Shown here one piece after another: positions 35,442-43,032 of a stretch of DNA of 64,000 nt. Source of the DNA: SBBG01 sp033717875. Lineage in GTDB: Bacteria > Pseudomonadota > Gammaproteobacteria > Ga0077554 > Ga007554. The stretch covers positions 27,510-91,509 of the forward strand of contig JADDKJ010000010.1 of assembly GCA_033717875.1 (NCBI GenBank), given 5' to 3'. Position numbers and translations under genes: made by a program. Position 1 is the first letter of the stretch. Each line of letters starts with the position of its first letter. The notes beneath the pieces were generated by a model. That model saw only the letters and a program-made list of their open reading frames with translations. It was not told where the DNA came from and searched no databases.

Positions 35442-36386
35442 ATGACCCTCAACGAACTACGCTATATTGTCGCCGTCGCCCGCAAACGCCACTTCGGCCG
35501 CGCGGCGCAGGCCTGCTTCGTCAGCCAGCCGACCTTGAGCGTCGCGGTGCGCAAGCTGGAGGACGAACTGGGCGTGACGCTGTTCGAGCGCGGTGCGAAC
35601 GAGGTGACGGTCACGCCCATCGGCGAACGGCTCGTCGCCCAGGCGATGCGTGTGCTGGACGAAGCCGCCGCCATCAAGCACCTCGCCAAACAGGGCCGCG
35701 ATCCGCTGTCCGGCCCCTTGCGCCTGGGTGCGATCTACACCATCGCGCCCTATCTGCTGCCGCGTCTGATCCCGCTGCTGCACAAACGCGCTCCCCACAT
35801 GCCGCTGCTGATTGAGGAGAACTATACAGCTCTGCTCGCCGAACGGCTACAGCAAGGCGAACTGGATGTGATTTTGATATCGCTGCCGTTCGAGGAACCA
35901 GGCATCGCCACCCGACCTCTCTACGATGAAGAATTCGTCGTCGCCTTGCCGGCCGGGCATCCGCTGGGCAAGAAAAAATCCATCCACACCGGCGATTTCA
36001 ACGCGGAAACCATGCTGCTGCTAGGCGCGGGACATTGCTTCCGCGACCAGATATTGAACGCCTGTCCGGCTTGTGGCCGCAGCAGCGCGACACCCGGCAG
36101 CCTGCAAAAAACCCTGGAGGGCAGCTCACTGGAGACCATCCGCCTGATGGTGGCCTCCGGTGCGGGAATCACGGTGTTACCCGGCTCCTCGATCAGCAAA
36201 CACGAAAAACTGCTCACCATCCGCCCCTTCGCCAAACCCGCCCCCCATCGCCGCGTGGCGCTGGCCTGGCGCACCAGTTATACCCGGCCCGAAGCGATAG
36301 AAGCGATTCGGCAAGCAATCATCGCCTGCGAATTACCGGGCACGCGCCACCTGAGTGGTGATAGAAAAAAGCTATCTTCCAGATAA
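35442..36386 (+). CDS. oxyR: Hydrogen-peroxide-sensing LysR regulator OxyR
   Basis: A 314-residue LysR-type activator. The winged helix is MTLNELRYIVAVARKRHFGRAAQACFVSQPTLS. The redox pair is present at Cys199 (GHCFRDQ) and Cys208 (NACPAC), the same numbers and nine-residue spacing as in E. coli OxyR, so it is a true peroxide sensor and not a generic LysR. The start at 35442 matches the family; an ATG at 35421 adds seven residues. Directly downstream is the rubrerythrin operon with an OxyR-like operator over this gene's stop codon. Confidence 0.95.
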   Translation: MTLNELRYIVAVARKRHFGRAAQACFVSQPTLSVAVRKLEDELGVTLFERGANEVTVTPIGERLVAQAMRVLDEAAAIKHLAKQGRDPLSGPLRLGAIYTIAPYLLPRLIPLLHKRAPHMPLLIEENYTALLAERLQQGELDVILISLPFEEPGIATRPLYDEEFVVALPAGHPLGKKKSIHTGDFNAETMLLLGAGHCFRDQILNACPACGRSSATPGSLQKTLEGSSLETIRLMVASGAGITVLPGSSISKHEKLLTIRPFAKPAPHRRVALAWRTSYTRPEAIEAIRQAIIACELPGTRHLSGDRKKLSSR

Positions 36387-36397
36387 TAATAATCAAT
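36361..36397 (+). promoter_or_regulatory. OxyR binding site in front of the rubrerythrin operon
   Basis: ATAG-N7-CTAT-N7-ATAA-N7-CAAT at 36361-36397 matches the four-element OxyR consensus (ATAG-N7-CTAT-N7-ATAG-N7-CTAT) at 14 of 16 defined bases with correct 7-base spacings. The first two elements are perfect. It overlaps the last 26 bases of oxyR and ends next to the candidate -35 of the rubrerythrin promoter, the geometry of direct activation by OxyR. Confidence 0.75.
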
Positions 36398-36426
36398 TAG
36401 ACCTATCACCACCGCGCCTCTATGAT
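36397..36426 (+). promoter_or_regulatory. Candidate promoter of rubrerythrin operon
   Basis: TTAGAC (36397-36402) and TATGAT (36421-36426) are 18 bases apart. The -35 box is poor and the -10 is good, as expected for an activated promoter. The OxyR site abuts the -35. The leader to the rubrerythrin ATG would be about 45 bases and contains AGGAGA. Confidence 0.6.
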
Positions 36427-36476
36427 GCCTCTCAAGTGGCTAACGCCACACCGTGGAGAGACACAGGAGAGCACAC

Positions 36477-36950
36477 ATGAAACACAGCGATTCGATAACC
36501 GTCAAAAACATTGAAGCGGCCTTCGCCGGCGAGTCGATGGCGCACATCAAATATCTTTACTTCGCCCGCATCTGCCGCGCACAGAGCGACGAGGAAACCG
36601 CCCGCGTCTTCGAGGAGACGGCGGCGCAGGAGGTGCAGCACGCCTTCGGCCATCTGGATTTGCTTTATCCCGGCGACCAGATGAACGCGGCGCGCTGCCT
36701 GGACATGGCGATCGCCGGCGAGACCTATGAGTACACCGAAATGTACCCGAAGTTCCGCCACCTGGCGGTGCAGGAAAAGGACGAGGCCGCGGTGCGCGAA
36801 TTCGACGAACAGATCGCCGAATCCATCGAACATGCGCAGCGTTTCCAGGCGACGCTGGAAAAGGCGGCCAAACGCTTCGCGGCCTTGGCCAAGGTGGAAG
36901 AGCGTCACGCCAATCATTACCGCGCCACGCTCGCCAGAGTGAAGGGTTGA
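36477..36950 (+). CDS. Rubrerythrin-type diiron peroxidase (without rubredoxin domain)
   Basis: A 157-residue ferritin-like protein. The diiron ligands appear in two repeats: AGESMAHIKY and EETAAQEVQHAF, then AGETYEYTEM and KVEERHANHY. Rubrerythrins reduce hydrogen peroxide to water. The usual C-terminal rubredoxin domain is missing, but a free rubredoxin is encoded 31 bases downstream and a rubredoxin reductase follows. The ATG at 36477 is preceded by AGGAGA. Regulation by the upstream OxyR is indicated by the operator at 36361-36397. Confidence 0.93.
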   Translation: MKHSDSITVKNIEAAFAGESMAHIKYLYFARICRAQSDEETARVFEETAAQEVQHAFGHLDLLYPGDQMNAARCLDMAIAGETYEYTEMYPKFRHLAVQEKDEAAVREFDEQIAESIEHAQRFQATLEKAAKRFAALAKVEERHANHYRATLARVKG

Positions 36951-36981
36951 TCCATCAAATTTCTTGTGAGGAAACTTTGTT

Positions 36982-37149
36982 ATGAAAAAATGGCAATGTA
37001 TCGTATGCGGTTTTATCTATGACGAGAGCACCGGCATGCCCGGCGAAGGCATCGCCCCCGGCACGCGCTGGGTGGACATCCCCGAGACCTGGGCCTGCCC
37101 GGATTGTGGCGTGGCGAAAAGCGATTTCGAGATGGAGGAAATGACCTGA
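36982..37149 (+). CDS. Rubredoxin
   Basis: A short gene of 55 codons for a one-iron electron carrier. The four cysteine ligands are Cys6 and Cys9 (QCIVCGFIYD) and Cys39 and Cys42 (WACPDCGVAK). GTRWVDIPETW is the typical middle segment. It starts with TGAGGAAACTTTGTT before the ATG at 36982. Lying between rubrerythrin and rubredoxin reductase, it should carry electrons from the flavoprotein to the diiron centre. Confidence 0.96.
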   Translation: MKKWQCIVCGFIYDESTGMPGEGIAPGTRWVDIPETWACPDCGVAKSDFEMEEMT

Positions 37150-37205
37150 TAGAATGGTGCGAGGCAAGCGTTACCCGCCTTGCACCATTCCACCCTGGAG
37201 AAGCC

Positions 37206-38348
37206 ATGAACCCCATCGTCATCATCGGCAGCGGCTTGGCCGGCTACACCCTGGCGCGCGAGCTGCGCAAACTGGACAAAAACACGCCGCTGCGCATTAT
37301 CACCGCCGATGACGGGCGCTTTTATTCCAAGCCCATGCTCTCCAATGCCCTGTCGCATGGCAGAACACCGGACCAGATCGCCACCGCTTCCGCCGAACAA
37401 ATGGCCGCGCAGCTTGGCGCCACGATCCAAACCCAAACCCGGGCGAGCGCCATCGACACCCTGCGGCACGTCGTCACCGCCGACGACGAGGAAATCACTT
37501 ATTCCAAGCTCGTGCTGGCGCTGGGCGCGGATGTCATCAAACCGCCGCTGGAGGGCGATGCCGTGGATACGGTGATATCGGTGAACGATCTCGTCGACTA
37601 CACCCGCTTCCGCACGGCGATCGCCAACGCCAAGCACATCGCCATCATCGGCGCGGGTCTAATTGGCTGCGAATTCGCCAACGACCTGCACAGCGCTGGC
37701 TTCGAAGTCGATGTCATCGCCCCCGGCGCCACGCCGCTCAACCGCCTGCTGCCCGAAGCCGCAGGGCGCGCCTTGCAGGAGGGATTGGCTCATATCGGCG
37801 TGAACTGGCATCTCGGCAAATCAGTCCAGCGCGTCGATCACGCGGCGGCGGGCTATCGCCTGACGCTTTCCGACGGCTCGACGCTGGAAACGGACGCCGT
37901 GCTGTCCTGCGTGGGCCTCAAGCCACGCATCAGTCTGGCACAAAGCGCAGGGATGCGCGTCGATCGCGGCATCGTGGTGGACCGCCAGCTTGCCGCGAGC
38001 GCGCCGGATGTCTATGCCTTGGGCGACTGCGCCGAGACCGAGGGACTGGTGTTGATGTACGTGATGCCGCTGATGAACGCGGCGCGCGCGCTCGCCAAAA
38101 CCCTGGCCGGACAACCCACGCCTGTCGCTTATCCCGCCATGCCGGTGGCCGTCAAAACCCCCGCCCACCCTGTGGTGGTCTGCCCACCGCCGCGCGGTGT
38201 TAACGGCGAATGGCAAAGCGAGACTCTTGAAAACGGTGTGCGCGCACTTTTTTATGACGCCGAAAACAGGCTGTGCGGCTTTGCGCTCACCGGCGAAATG
38301 GTGGGGGAAAAAAATTCTTTGGTCAAGGAGCTGTCGGCATGGCTCTAA
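37206..38348 (+). CDS. Rubredoxin-NAD(+) reductase, FAD-dependent
   Basis: A 380-residue pyridine nucleotide-disulphide oxidoreductase fold. An FAD site (IVIIGSGLAGYTLARELRKL) at the N-terminus, an NAD site (HIAIIGAGLIGCEFANDL) at about residue 145, and the late FAD motif DVYALGDCAE are all present, with no redox-active CxxxxC pair. This matches rubredoxin reductases of Pseudomonas and Acinetobacter. The start at 37206 follows GGAG. Together with the two upstream genes it completes the chain NAD(P)H to rubredoxin to rubrerythrin to H2O2. Confidence 0.92.
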   Translation: MNPIVIIGSGLAGYTLARELRKLDKNTPLRIITADDGRFYSKPMLSNALSHGRTPDQIATASAEQMAAQLGATIQTQTRASAIDTLRHVVTADDEEITYSKLVLALGADVIKPPLEGDAVDTVISVNDLVDYTRFRTAIANAKHIAIIGAGLIGCEFANDLHSAGFEVDVIAPGATPLNRLLPEAAGRALQEGLAHIGVNWHLGKSVQRVDHAAAGYRLTLSDGSTLETDAVLSCVGLKPRISLAQSAGMRVDRGIVVDRQLAASAPDVYALGDCAETEGLVLMYVMPLMNAARALAKTLAGQPTPVAYPAMPVAVKTPAHPVVVCPPPRGVNGEWQSETLENGVRALFYDAENRLCGFALTGEMVGEKNSLVKELSAWL

Positions 38349-38389
38349 CCAGCCATGCACGGTTTACGTTCATTCCACGCGACGCATAG

Positions 38390-38953
38390 ATGGAAACCAT
38401 CCTCAGCATCCTCCTCGGCATCGGCCTGAGTGCCGCCTGCGGCTTTCGGGTGTTCGTGCCGTTGCTGTGCATGAGCATCGCGGCGTCGTTGGGTTATCTC
38501 GACCTGTCGCCCGAGTTCGCCTGGATCGACGCTTCCTACGCGCTGACGGCGTTCGCTGTCGCGACAGGAGCGGAGGTTGCCGGATATTACATTCCCGGCG
38601 TGGATCACTTGCTGGATACGCTGGCGACTCCCGCTGCAGTGGTGGCGGGCACACTGGCGAGCGCCGCGGTGATGATGGGCGATGTGTCTCCGTTGCTGAA
38701 ATGGTCGTTGGCGATGATCGCCGGTGGGGGCATCGCCGGCGCCGTCCAGGCCGGGACGATGGCGTTGCGCGGTGCGTCCACGGCAACCACGGCCGGGCTG
38801 GCCAATCCGCTCGTTGCGATGGGTGAACTGGCGGGGGCCACACTGACTTCCCTGATCGCGATTGCCGCGCCGGTGGCCGCCTTCGTGCTGATCCTGATTT
38901 TCGGCGTGGTTGTGGCGCGTGTCATGGTGAAAAAGCGAGCCACGCCTTCATAG
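38390..38953 (+). CDS. DUF4126 family membrane protein
   Basis: A 187-residue protein with about five hydrophobic helices. The family fingerprint is GIGLSAACGFRVFVPLLCMSIAA, then IPGVDHLLDTLATPAAVVAG and ALRGASTATTAGLANPLVA. No function is known for DUF4126. It lies 41 bases after rubredoxin reductase on the same strand and could be the last gene of the OxyR-linked operon. The C-terminus is basic (KKRATPS). Confidence 0.88.
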   Translation: METILSILLGIGLSAACGFRVFVPLLCMSIAASLGYLDLSPEFAWIDASYALTAFAVATGAEVAGYYIPGVDHLLDTLATPAAVVAGTLASAAVMMGDVSPLLKWSLAMIAGGGIAGAVQAGTMALRGASTATTAGLANPLVAMGELAGATLTSLIAIAAPVAAFVLILIFGVVVARVMVKKRATPS

Positions 38954-39023
38954 CAGCGCACTTGCCGGGGCGGCAAACATGATAAAATACGCGCCATTAC
39001 GCCGTTTTCAGGTTTATCCAGCC

Positions 39024-40910
39024 ATGCTTATGAAACACCACGACACCTTCGACGTCATCGTCATTGGCGGCGGCCATGCCGGCACCGAAGCGGCGCTTGC
39101 CAGCGCACGCATGGGCTGCCGCACGCTGCTGCTCACCCATAACATTGAGACGCTGGGACAGATGAGTTGCAACCCGGCGATCGGCGGCATCGGCAAGGGG
39201 CATCTGGTGAAGGAGATCGACGCGCTGGGCGGGCTGATGGCGCGCGCGGCGGATCGCGCCGGCATCCAGTTCCGCGTGCTCAATGCCAGCAAGGGTCCGG
39301 CGGTGCGCGCCACGCGCGCCCAGGCCGACCGCGTGTTGTACCGGCAGGCGGTGCGCGCGGCGCTGGAGAATCAGCCGAATCTCGCGTTGTTCCAGCAGGC
39401 GGCGGTCGACCTGGAACTCGAAGGCGGCTGCGTCACCGGCGTGGTGACGCAGATGGGGCTGCGCTTCGCGGCGCGCGCCGTGGTGCTGACGGCGGGCACG
39501 TTTCTCGCCGGGCGGATTCACATCGGATTGTCGAACTACGAAGGCGGCCGCGCCGGCGACCCGCCCGCCAATGCGCTGGCCCAAAGGCTGCGCGAGTTGC
39601 CGCTGCGCATCGACCGGCTCAAGACCGGCACGCCGCCGCGCATCGACGGGCGCAGCATCGACTACAGCAAGCTCACGGCACAGCCTGGCGACGATCCGGT
39701 GCCGGTGTTTTCCTACCTGGGATCGCCCGCCGAACATCCGCGTCAGGTGCCATGCCACATCACCGCCACCAACGAGCGCACCCACGACATCATCCGCGGC
39801 GGGCTGGACCGCTCGCCGATGTATGCCGGTGTCATCGAAGGCATCGGCCCGCGTTACTGCCCGTCGGTGGAGGACAAGGTGGTGCGCTTTGCCGACAAGT
39901 CCTCGCACCAGATTTTCGTCGAACCCGAAGGCCTGACGACGCACGAAGTCTATCCCAACGGCATCTCCACCAGCCTGCCGTTCGACGTGCAATACGAGCT
40001 GGTACGCTCGATCCGCGGCTTCGAAAATGCACACATCACACGGCCGGGTTATGCCATCGAATATGACTTCTTCGACCCGCGCGACCTCAAGCCATCGCTG
40101 GAGACCCGATACATCGCTGGCCTGTTCTTCGCCGGCCAGATCAACGGCACCACCGGCTACGAGGAAGCCGCCGCGCAGGGCCTGATCGCCGGCCTCAACG
40201 CCGCGCGGCAGGTCAAGGAACTCGAACCCTGGAGCCCGCGCCGCGACGAGGCATACATCGGCGTGCTGATCGACGACCTCATCACGCGCGGCACCAGCGA
40301 GCCCTACCGCATGTTCACCAGCCGCGCCGAATACCGGCTGCTGCTGCGCGAGGACAACGCCGACCTGCGCCTCACGCCCAAGGGACGCGAGCTGGGTCTG
40401 GTGGACGATGCCCGCTTTCGCGCCTTCGAGGAAAAACGGCAGGCCATCGAGCATGAGACACAACGCCTGCAAGCGGCCTGGGTACGCCCGGAGACCCTGC
40501 CCGAAGAGGACGCGCAGCGCGTATTGGGCGGACCGGTCAGCCGCGAATACCGGCTGATGGATCTGCTGCGCCGCCCCGAAGTGAACTATGCCTCGCTGAT
40601 GACCTTGCCCGGCGCCGGGCCGTCCGTCACCGATGACAAAGTGGCCGAACAGGTGGAGATCCAAGCCAAGTATTCCGGCTACATCGACCGCCAGCATGAC
40701 GAAATCGAGCGCCATCGTCGTCACGAGGAGACGTTTCTTCCCGAAGATATCGATTATGATAAGGTGCGCGGGTTATCCAATGAGGTACGCCAGAAATTCA
40801 GCGCCCAGCGCCCGACCACCCTTGGCCAGGCGGCGCGCATTCCCGGCGTGACACCGGCGGCGGTATCGCTGCTGCTGGTACACCTCAAAAAGCGGCTCGC
40901 GGCTGGTTAA
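39024..40910 (+). CDS. mnmG: tRNA uridine-34 5-carboxymethylaminomethyl modification enzyme MnmG
   Basis: A 628-residue FAD enzyme (GidA) that, with MnmE, modifies the wobble uridine of several tRNAs. The FAD site is DVIVIGGGHAGTEAALASARMG. Signature segments CNPAIGGIGKGHLVKEIDALGG and TGTPPRIDGRSI are present, as is the C-terminal helical region (QRPTTLGQAARIPGVTPAAVSLLLVHLKK) that binds MnmE and tRNA. The start at 39024 is a choice between 39024 and 39030. It is not linked to rsmG as in most proteobacteria. Confidence 0.96.
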   Translation: MLMKHHDTFDVIVIGGGHAGTEAALASARMGCRTLLLTHNIETLGQMSCNPAIGGIGKGHLVKEIDALGGLMARAADRAGIQFRVLNASKGPAVRATRAQADRVLYRQAVRAALENQPNLALFQQAAVDLELEGGCVTGVVTQMGLRFAARAVVLTAGTFLAGRIHIGLSNYEGGRAGDPPANALAQRLRELPLRIDRLKTGTPPRIDGRSIDYSKLTAQPGDDPVPVFSYLGSPAEHPRQVPCHITATNERTHDIIRGGLDRSPMYAGVIEGIGPRYCPSVEDKVVRFADKSSHQIFVEPEGLTTHEVYPNGISTSLPFDVQYELVRSIRGFENAHITRPGYAIEYDFFDPRDLKPSLETRYIAGLFFAGQINGTTGYEEAAAQGLIAGLNAARQVKELEPWSPRRDEAYIGVLIDDLITRGTSEPYRMFTSRAEYRLLLREDNADLRLTPKGRELGLVDDARFRAFEEKRQAIEHETQRLQAAWVRPETLPEEDAQRVLGGPVSREYRLMDLLRRPEVNYASLMTLPGAGPSVTDDKVAEQVEIQAKYSGYIDRQHDEIERHRRHEETFLPEDIDYDKVRGLSNEVRQKFSAQRPTTLGQAARIPGVTPAAVSLLLVHLKKRLAAG

Positions 40911-40936
40911 CAATGTACAACTTTGAGGAGCACATC

Positions 40937-41497
40937 ATGCTACGCCACACTCTCGCCATCGCCCTGCTGGCCGCCACCACCAGCGCAATGGCCGACACGC
41001 TGGACATCAACCTCGGCGAAAAAGCCGCCCAGTTCAAATATGCCATGCCCATGGGGCGGGACGCGCTGGGACGATCCGAGTTCAACGCGGGTTTGCTTTA
41101 CCGCGAAGGCGGCGACGGCATGGTCGATGCCGGCATTCTCGTCACGAACGAGGTGGGCGCCGGCGCGCCTGGATTGACCGCCGGTGTTGGCGTCAAGGGC
41201 CTGCTCGCCTCCGCCCGCAACCAGGAAGGCGGAGCGCTGGCGCTGGGCGGCTTCGCGCGTTACTCGCCACCCGCGGCGCGGCGCTTCGGCATTGTCGGAC
41301 AGATTTATTACGCGCCGAACATCGTCTCTTTCGGCGACCTGGACCGCTTCGTCGAAACAACCGCCCGCCTGGAGTACGAGATCCTGCCGCAGGCCACCGC
41401 CTATGTTGGCTACCGCAAGATCAGACTGGGGCTCGACAGGACCCGCGACGCCACGCTTGACGAAGGCGTGCATGTGGGCATAAGACTGACGTTCTGA
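40937..41497 (+). CDS. YfaZ-family outer membrane protein
   Basis: A 186-residue exported beta-barrel. A signal peptide (LRHTLAIALLAATTSAMA-DTL) precedes alternating strands ending in the aromatic GIRLTF, a typical outer membrane C-terminus. The YfaZ match rests on the N-terminal INLGEKAAQFKYAMPM and the overall length. GAGGAG lies six bases before the ATG at 40937. It is 27 bases after mnmG and could be partly cotranscribed. The physiological role of this family is unknown. Confidence 0.82.
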   Translation: MLRHTLAIALLAATTSAMADTLDINLGEKAAQFKYAMPMGRDALGRSEFNAGLLYREGGDGMVDAGILVTNEVGAGAPGLTAGVGVKGLLASARNQEGGALALGGFARYSPPAARRFGIVGQIYYAPNIVSFGDLDRFVETTARLEYEILPQATAYVGYRKIRLGLDRTRDATLDEGVHVGIRLTF

Positions 41498-41528
41498 TCC
41501 GCCACGATTGCGCCGAGGGAACAGTCCG

Positions 41529-41861
41529 ATGATGATTCCTGCCCTGCCAGCCCCCACCGCCAGCGCATTGCCGCGACGCGCGGAGACTGGCCTGCGGCAG
41601 GTCAGCGAGACCGGACCGGCGCGCGCCGCGACCCAGCAATCGCGCCATCCCGGGCAGCCGCCGGTTGAGCACGTCGTGGAAGGCGACGTGATGGGAAATT
41701 CCGCAAGTTTTTCCAAAGCTAGCCGCTATAGTAACGAATATACTTCGGGAGCGAGCGGCAACGCTGCCCATGCGCAACGCGCTATCGCCGCATACCAGTC
41801 TCTCTCCGCCATGGAAAGGGGCCGCACCGGGGCATATCGATGGATTGACGATTATGCGTAA
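41529..41861 (+). CDS. Small hypothetical protein
   Basis: A 110-residue soluble, Ala/Ser-rich protein of unknown function. The first 50 residues are low-complexity and probably disordered. The second half has a possible helix (NAAHAQRAIAAYQSLSAMERG) and ends WIDDYA. Small uncharacterised proteobacterial proteins with a similar closing helix and IDxY-type end are known to me only loosely, so no family is claimed. It lies between two outer membrane protein genes; ATG at 41529 is followed by a second ATG. Confidence 0.6.
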   Translation: MMIPALPAPTASALPRRAETGLRQVSETGPARAATQQSRHPGQPPVEHVVEGDVMGNSASFSKASRYSNEYTSGASGNAAHAQRAIAAYQSLSAMERGRTGAYRWIDDYA

Positions 41862-41885
41862 CAACTTCATGAAAGCGAGGAAAGC

Positions 41886-42623
41886 ATGAAAAAAAGTGGA
41901 CGTTTATTGGCTGCATTGATGATGTTGCCCGGGAGTTCGGCATTCGCTCTGGGGCCGGTGGATCTTGATGTCCAGGTGGCAGGCTGGAAATCCAGCGTTT
42001 CAGGAACGACCAATACCAACTCCGCCCCGGATATCGATCTCAAGAACGACCTGGGGCTGAGCGACAAAAACGTTATCTTCGCCCGTGGCAGGCTGCATGT
42101 GACGATGCTCGGCAACGTCTATGTTGGCTACACGCCGATCAAGTACGATGCCACCCAGACCCTCGGCAAGGGCATCACCTACGACAACAAGACGTTCACA
42201 CCGGGCACGTCCTTGCAAACGGACGTGGAACTGAAAACCTATGACCTGGGCTGGACATTCTCGCCGCTGGATGTCGGCGTGGTGGAAACCGAATTGGGTC
42301 TGAACCTTAAATACGTGGATGGCTCGATAGCGCTCAAGGGCGCGGGCCAGACCGCCAGCGCAACGTTTTCAGGCCCTATCCCGATGCTCAAGGCGGTGAT
42401 ACGCGCCAATGTGCCGTTCGTGAAGGCCGAAGTCGACGCCATGGGCATCGTTTATCAGGGAAACCACGTTTATGATGTCACCGCCCAGGTGAAATTCAGC
42501 CCGGTGCCGGTGTTTTACGTGGCAGGTGGATACCGCCATATCGAACTGGAGGTGAAAGACGGCTCCGACAAGGCGACGGCCAAGAACAGCGGACCGTTTT
42601 TGGGAATCGGAGCGAACTTCTGA
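41886..42623 (+). CDS. TIGR04219-like outer membrane beta-barrel protein
   Basis: A 245-residue exported protein with signal peptide MKKSGRLLAALMMLPGSSAFA. Repeated amphipathic strands follow (LDVQVAGWKSSVSGT, VYVGYTPIKYDA, ELKTYDLGWTFSPLD, VFYVAGGYRHIELEV), and the last residue is Phe (GIGANF), the signal for the BAM machinery. The overall layout fits the TIGR04219 family. AAAGCGAGGAAAGC precedes the ATG. A hairpin terminator follows at 42667-42691. Confidence 0.82.
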   Translation: MKKSGRLLAALMMLPGSSAFALGPVDLDVQVAGWKSSVSGTTNTNSAPDIDLKNDLGLSDKNVIFARGRLHVTMLGNVYVGYTPIKYDATQTLGKGITYDNKTFTPGTSLQTDVELKTYDLGWTFSPLDVGVVETELGLNLKYVDGSIALKGAGQTASATFSGPIPMLKAVIRANVPFVKAEVDAMGIVYQGNHVYDVTAQVKFSPVPVFYVAGGYRHIELEVKDGSDKATAKNSGPFLGIGANF

Positions 42624-42666
42624 TTTTCCGGGAATTTCATAACCGTCATCACTGAGCAATAGGTCT

Positions 42667-42691
42667 CCTGGGCATGCCAGCCATGCCCAGG
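42667..42691. terminator. Hairpin between convergent genes
   Basis: CCTGGGCATG and CATGCCCAGG form a perfect 10-base stem around CCAGC. It lies 44 bases after the outer membrane protein gene and directly at the end of the small minus-strand gene, so it can serve both convergent transcripts. There is no long T-run. Confidence 0.6.
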
Positions 42692-42698
42692 ACCGATC

Positions 42699-42851
42699 TC
42701 AATCAAACTGGCGAATCACCCAAGGGTGCACCAGGAAGGCGACGAGCAGCGCCAGCATGTAATCGCGATACATGGAAAATGCTCCCAGGCCATCGGTCGG
42801 GCCAGCAATCAGCATCGCGCCTATAATCGCAGCAAAGATAACTTTCAACAT
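42699..42851 (-). CDS. 50-residue small membrane protein
   Basis: A small gene on the minus strand with a strong SD, AAGGAG, six bases before the ATG. The product is MLKVIFAAIIGAMLIAGPTD, then GLGAFSMYRDYML, then ALLVAFLVHPWVIRQFD. It has two hydrophobic segments (residues 4-17 and 32-46) separated by a short polar turn, and codon use looks coding. I do not recognise a family. It lies between the TIGR04219-like gene and the Nudix-ThiE gene, facing the former. Confidence 0.65.
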   Translation of the reverse strand: MLKVIFAAIIGAMLIAGPTDGLGAFSMYRDYMLALLVAFLVHPWVIRQFD

Positions 42852-43032
42852 ATCGGTCTCCTTAAAATCCAGGGGTGAAGCGGTTAAAGTGATTTACCTC
42901 TGGAGTGTATGATGCCAACATCCGATGGCAAGTGCTGTGCAGGACATATCACATTGATTGTGACCTGTGACGCAAAACGGCAAAAATTGCCCTTGCTGGG
43001 CAGGATTTTCACTTAGAACCCTCGCTTTGCTC

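Noticed and set aside
38954..39023. Possible replication origin upstream of mnmG
   Set aside because: Only one weak DnaA-box-like TTATCCA was seen and no cluster of boxes or AT-rich repeats. No parS palindrome was found by eye near parAB either.
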